Source: Lachnospiraceae bacterium
Lineage (GTDB): Bacteria > Bacillota > Clostridia > Lachnospirales > Lachnospiraceae
DNA: 64,000 bases
Assembly (NCBI GenBank): GCA_910574715.1
Contig: CAJTCH010000010.1
Location: 51,771 to 115,770, forward strand
Direction: 5' to 3'
Part shown: positions 61,040 through 64,000 of the stretch, in pieces
Position numbering within the stretch: the stretch's first letter is position 1
Layout of the letters: the number at the start of each line of letters is the position of its first letter
Translations under genes and position numbers: made by a program
The notes under the pieces: model-generated
Databases searched by the model: none
Told to the model about the DNA's origin: nothing
The model's input: only the letters and a program-made list of their open reading frames with translations

Positions 61040-62131
61040 ATGTATAAAGGAATCATTTTAGATAAGGTGCAGACAAACACCTTTTTGTCAATGGCCGCAC
61101 AAGAGGGGTTGATTTGTGAAAAAGGGAAGACAGATGGAGTTTTTGGAACGGTGACACAGTACACGCCTTCGTTACGGTTTGCACGAATGGTCCTTGAACA
61201 ATTTATTGTGGCAGGTGCAGTTTATGTAGACCCGTTTACATATGGATGTATGGATGGGGAACTGATTGAAAACGGAATTATTTTACCCTATAAAAAATAT
61301 GAAAAAGATGTAGAAGGTTTTTTTACTTTTGATGTAGATATTGTTCAATTTATGATGGCAGAGAAAGGGCTTGATATCAAGTATTATACAGTAGATAAAA
61401 TTAGGGAGATATTCGATGAATGGGTTGAAAAATATGATGAGTTCCAAGAGTTTGAGAATCAATACAATCTTAACTACAATAGAGTTCGGTTTCTCAAAGC
61501 ATTCCAGCTTGAACCTAAAGAGGATTATACCGGTATTGATATTGACCATTTCATAGAACTTGGTGATTTTGTTTTTCATAATCCTGTCTTTGAAGTGCTT
61601 AATGAATATAGGGAGTTATTCAATATTGCTTATCATAATGATTTATTATCTCCAGTGATTGATGCTACGAATTTAGGTGTGGATGAATCCTCCAATGTTG
61701 GTGCAAAAATTTCTGTAATGGAAGGAACTGAGGCTGTTAAAATCTTAAAATATACGTCTAAAAAATTAGATAGAATATATACTGCGTCTTCATTAGAAGA
61801 TAGTATCAAATTGGTGCAAACAGATGAGGCAAAGGCATATAGACGTAAAGTTGATGAGTGGATATCTGCTTTTTCTGAACAAAACTATGATAATATGCAA
61901 ATGATAGAAGACGATATTGTTAAAGCCCAGAAAGCGATGAAATTTAAAGGAGTTATTGAAAATATCGGAAAGGTATGTGCAACTAGCGGAGTGATTGCCA
62001 CAGTGCTTTCGCCATTTTTGCCGCCTGCAGGTGCGATTTCTGCAATAGCGACATTCGTTGGTCTGCCAACAGCTTTCTTTGATCCAACGAAGAAACATTT
62101 ATGGGCTTCCTTTGGAGTCTATAGCAGATAG
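61040..62131 (+). CDS. Cargo protein A, unknown function
   Basis: 363 residues, AT-rich, ribosome site GGGAGG. No family recognised. N-terminal GIILDKVQTNTFLSMAAQEG, acidic and aromatic-rich middle, and a C-terminal hydrophobic part GVIATVLSPFLPPAGAISAI that could enter a membrane. It lies last in the prophage, after the recombinases and before attR1, the usual place of lysogenic-conversion or defence genes. Confidence 0.7.
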   Translation: MYKGIILDKVQTNTFLSMAAQEGLICEKGKTDGVFGTVTQYTPSLRFARMVLEQFIVAGAVYVDPFTYGCMDGELIENGIILPYKKYEKDVEGFFTFDVDIVQFMMAEKGLDIKYYTVDKIREIFDEWVEKYDEFQEFENQYNLNYNRVRFLKAFQLEPKEDYTGIDIDHFIELGDFVFHNPVFEVLNEYRELFNIAYHNDLLSPVIDATNLGVDESSNVGAKISVMEGTEAVKILKYTSKKLDRIYTASSLEDSIKLVQTDEAKAYRRKVDEWISAFSEQNYDNMQMIEDDIVKAQKAMKFKGVIENIGKVCATSGVIATVLSPFLPPAGAISAIATFVGLPTAFFDPTKKHLWASFGVYSR

Positions 62132-62191
62132 GGAAATAACATTAATGTAAGGATTGTTTTTTGAAGGCAGGTATGAGAATAAAATTATAAA

Positions 62192-62222
62192 AAATTTTTA
62201 TTCCTTACTTGACACAAGCAGA
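62192..62222 (+). other. attR1: phage P half joined to a recombinase gene
   Basis: AAATTTTTATTCC then TTACTTGACAC, CAAGCA-type arm (ACACAAGCA), core GA at 62221-62222, then GCGGGTTGAG of a recombinase gene. The first 24 bases (62192-62215) are identical to 63559-63582 in attR2. TTGACA at 62210-62215-type position is the -35 half of the split promoter. Confidence 0.8.
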
Positions 62223-62481
62223 GCGGGTTGAGGAAGGCCGAGCGCGGATGGAGGAATTGGAGCGGGTTATGTGTGAGGCGCGGGCAGAGCTTGACCAGGT
62301 GCGGGAGGTTTCCGGTTCGGAGGAAGTGACGGATGAGGCACTGGAGGGGCTTTCCGAGCTGGAGGTTTTTGATAAGGAGAGGTTGAAGATGCTGATTGAG
62401 AAGGTGGTGGTTTATGGGGCGGATGCTGTGGAGATTGTGTGGAAGGTGGGGAATCCGTTTAGGGGTGAAAACTCTGCTTGA
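62221..62481 (+). pseudogene. Recombinase 3 homologue, 3' remnant
   Basis: Codons for ERVEEGRARMEELERV through LKMLIEKVVVYGADAVEIVW to the stop match the C-terminus of recombinase 3 (59368-60945) with many substitutions. The homology begins exactly at the GA core. No catalytic domain remains, so it cannot act. Confidence 0.88.
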
Positions 62482-62518
62482 AAGATGGTTCCATTTTTGA
62501 GGAAGTGGTGGTAAAATA

Positions 62519-62549
62519 TGAGCCATGGACAGATGATGTCTGTGGCTCA
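62519..62549 (+). terminator. Right-end hairpin H2
   Basis: TGAGCCA/TGGCTCA arms with inner GGACA/TGTCT pairing, preceded by GTGGTAAAATA, a homologue of H1 at the end of the recombinase remnant. Confidence 0.7.
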
Positions 62550-62590
62550 AAAGCTATATAAATATATTGTTTGTGAAAGGATATGGCGTG

Positions 62591-63472
62591 ATGGAAGGTA
62601 AAAGAACAGAATTGGAAGAAAAAATATATTGTGACGTTCAAACAGAAATAAGAAACTACTATGATAGTAATGATATAAAGTATAGGAGTAATGAAGAACC
62701 AGAGGATACCATAATAGATTTTTTATCGTATTTATATAGATTGATTCCTATAACTAAAAGAAAGGTGCATTATTCAAAGGAATTGTCAAAAAAAATTGAC
62801 TTAAAAGAAATTGATGAAAAACAGGCTGAAATACTAAAACAATATTCAGATGCTTTTTCAGAAGGAAAAAATATGAATGTTTTTTTATCAAACAATATAA
62901 AAGAACCTAAAAAGCCCGATTTTTTATTATATACATGGCATTTATATCATTTACATATGAGTGGCAAATTTGTTGAAGATATAAATCAAATGAAAAATAA
63001 TAGAAGTGACACACAATTACTATGCATAATTAATATGAGAGATGTATACTTTGTAGATGTAATATCACATCCAAAGAAAGCGGAAGAATATTTTGATCTA
63101 CAAAAGATGAAGATAATAAAAGAAAATGGTTGGATGGAAAAGATTGGTTTTTATGAAATAAAAGATATGATTCCTGAATCTTTAGAACCTAAAATAACGG
63201 AGATTAATGAAATTTTTGAACTATATAAGCTAGGTATTAATTTGTCATTTGAGTTTGACGGGAAAGCCTATTCCCCGTTAGCTCAAATGAGCCAAGCTAG
63301 AAGACCGGTTGATGCTACCCAAAAATTATTTGAGATTAATAGGAAAATATCTAAACTTAATAATGTAACAGGAACATATATGGGGTTTCAATTTGACAAA
63401 GAGATTGACGATTTAGTTGGATATGTTAAGTTTGGGACACCATCAGGAGAAGTGAAGTTTAATATTTTCTAG
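62591..63472 (+). CDS. Cargo protein B, unknown function
   Basis: 293 residues from ATG 62591, strongly AT-rich. Charged helical N-terminus, then KPDFLLYTWHLYHLHMSG, RSDTQLLCIINMRDVYFVDV, and SFEFDGKAYSPLAQMSQ. No known family or catalytic motif recognised. It sits between hairpins H2 and H3 in the older prophage remnant at the same place as cargo A in the current one. Confidence 0.7.
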   Translation: MEGKRTELEEKIYCDVQTEIRNYYDSNDIKYRSNEEPEDTIIDFLSYLYRLIPITKRKVHYSKELSKKIDLKEIDEKQAEILKQYSDAFSEGKNMNVFLSNNIKEPKKPDFLLYTWHLYHLHMSGKFVEDINQMKNNRSDTQLLCIINMRDVYFVDVISHPKKAEEYFDLQKMKIIKENGWMEKIGFYEIKDMIPESLEPKITEINEIFELYKLGINLSFEFDGKAYSPLAQMSQARRPVDATQKLFEINRKISKLNNVTGTYMGFQFDKEIDDLVGYVKFGTPSGEVKFNIF

Positions 63473-63514
63473 TGAGATGGTTATTTGAATATTGAGTATA
63501 TAACGGTAAAATAT

Positions 63515-63543
63515 GAGCTATGGGTAAACAATGTCCATGGCTC
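63515..63543 (+). terminator. Right-end hairpin H3
   Basis: GAGCTATGG (63515-63523) and CCATGGCTC (63535-63543). Preceded by CGGTAAAATATG as in H1 and H2. It lies 45 bases before the attR2 core. Confidence 0.65.
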
Positions 63544-63558
63544 TAACAATATTTGAAG

Positions 63559-63590
63559 AAATTTTTATTCCTTACTTGACACGGGCAGAT
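63559..63590 (+). other. attR2: outer right attachment site with -35 box
   Basis: The phage half carries TTGACA (63576-63581) and ACACGG (63579-63584). GCA, then core GA at 63588-63589, then T and host TTGGTTTTATATAACC. ACACGG is complementary in mirror to CCGTGT in attL, so attL and attR2 come from one symmetric attP. Confidence 0.85.
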
Positions 63591-63905
63591 TTGGTTTTAT
63601 ATAACCGACTATTAAGATGCTATGTCCTTATAGATTTTAAAATTGATGAACTTACGCATCAGGATTTAGGACAGATGCAGATGTATGTGAATTATTTTGA
63701 CCGTTATGAAAGGGTCGAAGATGAAAATCCAACGATTGGTATTTTACTTTGTAAGCAGAGTGATGAGGCTCTTGTGAATTTGACACTTCCAGAGAATGCT
63801 AACATTTATGCAAAAGAATATAAACTATATCTGCCAGATAAAAAGTTGTTACAGAGAAAATTGAAGGAATGGTTAGATGAGGAACAGAAAAATAATCAAT
63901 GTTAA
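63588..63905 (+). pseudogene. DUF1016 nuclease gene, 3' part
   Basis: 105 codons from GAT 63588: DLVLYNRLLRCYVLIDFKID, LTHQDLGQMQMYVNYFDRY, then NPTIGILLCKQSDEALV and YLPDKKLLQRKLKEWL. These are the core PDDEXK motifs (D, then D-x-K) and C-terminus of the nuclease whose 5' part is at 6385-7197. The reading frame extends upstream into phage DNA to ATG 63531, but that is incidental. Confidence 0.92.
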
Positions 63906-64000
63906 CAACTTAGTAGTGGTATGGTATCAGTAGCGAAAATACAGCATTAAATTAACCGGAATATAACAAATAGTATATTTGATGAAAGAAAAAAGGGCAG
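63906..64000. other. Host sequence after the interrupted gene
   Basis: 95 AT-rich bases after the nuclease stop codon. No gene or site can be supported before the window ends. Confidence 0.5.

Larger units (their letters stand above)
7195..62222 (+). mobile_element. Prophage of about 55 kb, serine-integrase type, HK97-like tailed phage
   Basis: The element is bounded by the GA core in the split host gene (7195-7196) and the GA core at 62221-62222. It contains replication, modification, packaging, capsid, tail, lysis and recombinase genes in a coherent order, almost all on one strand. No structural gene appears broken. No CI/Cro-type repressor is recognisable. The right boundary could alternatively be placed at 63588-63589 if the whole tail region is counted. 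The core genes are GC-rich with many CTG, GGG and CGG codons. Several cargo blocks are visibly AT-richer. Confidence 0.9.
62221..63589 (+). mobile_element. Remnant of an older related prophage
   Basis: It holds the last 87 codons of a recombinase 3 homologue, hairpin H2, cargo gene B, hairpin H3 and attR2. Everything left of the recombinase core site is missing. Order and sequence match the right end of the resident prophage (recombinase, hairpin, cargo, P half). Confidence 0.75.

Noticed and set aside
7195..62222. Integrative conjugative element instead of a phage
   Set aside because: Terminase, portal, capsid, tail, holin and endolysin are all present; no relaxase, coupling protein or type IV secretion genes were found.
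62209..62481. Stand-alone 90-residue gene beginning at TTG in the attachment site
   Set aside because: Its first codons are the att sequence and the rest is the C-terminus of a serine recombinase; it is a remnant.
63531..63905. Independent 124-residue gene at the right end
   Set aside because: Only the part from 63588 is gene sequence, the 3' half of the split DUF1016 gene; the first 19 codons are phage end DNA.
1..64000. tRNA or rRNA genes
   Set aside because: No cloverleaf or rRNA sequence was recognised by eye on either strand, and the integration site is a protein gene.

Overview
The window is a piece of a Firmicutes chromosome, most likely a gut Lachnospiraceae. This rests on the gene set (MutS2, a YhaM-type 3'-5' exonuclease, an RlmD-type rRNA methyltransferase), strong Shine-Dalgarno sites and the phage gene order. 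The genus cannot be fixed from the sequence. Host DNA occupies about 1-7,196 and 63,588-64,000. The two host arms are halves of one gene, a DUF1016/YhcG-type PDDEXK nuclease. They join in frame on a shared GAT codon to give a predicted 375-residue protein.

Between them lies a tailed-phage prophage of about 55 kb (7,195-62,222), nearly all on the + strand. Its order is: hairpin and unexplained leader; SymE-like protein; ParA/ParB; a DUF2971 + Mrr-like nuclease pair; CAT-like acetyltransferase, TetR regulator and MFS exporter; small zinc ribbons; sigma-like regulator 1; replication genes (DUF2800, Enc34-type SSB, family A polymerase, VapE primase-helicase, VRR-NUC, SNF2 helicase); sigma-like regulator 2; HNH; a second SymE-like gene on the minus strand; a DNA-modification block (PAPS-reductase-like, MT-A70, and a C5-cytosine methyltransferase carrying an intein); P27/TerL terminase, HK97 portal, ClpP-like protease, capsid and tail genes with a -1 frameshift; tape measure, baseplate, holin and endolysin; and three tandem large serine recombinases. 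AT-rich cargo cassettes interrupt the GC-rich core: EcsC, flavodoxin and DUF4180 genes; a DUF4238/SEC-C gene; a yjdF riboswitch with yjdF; and a YdeI gene. Many end in look-alike terminators.

The ends are the most informative part. Joining the right and left ends recreates attP, which contains TTGACA-17 bp-TATAAT, a consensus promoter split by integration. It would fire only in the circular form, into a short hairpin RNA whose 3' arm is complementary over 16 nt to the leader of the recombinase operon. A second attachment-site copy at 62,192-62,222 abuts the 3' remnant of another recombinase gene exactly at the GA core. The resident recombinase gene carries the attB-like 9-mer TTATGTGGA at the same codons. 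This suggests that a related phage once integrated into the recombinase gene of an earlier prophage, and that deletion of the older body left the remnant plus its cargo gene (62,221-63,589).

Other points of interest are the intein placed directly before the catalytic cysteine of the methyltransferase, 11-bp phased repeat arrays behind both sigma-like genes, an iteron-like candidate origin between VapE and VRR-NUC, an HtrA-like host protein that has lost its whole catalytic triad, and several cargo genes of unknown function that are candidate defence genes.
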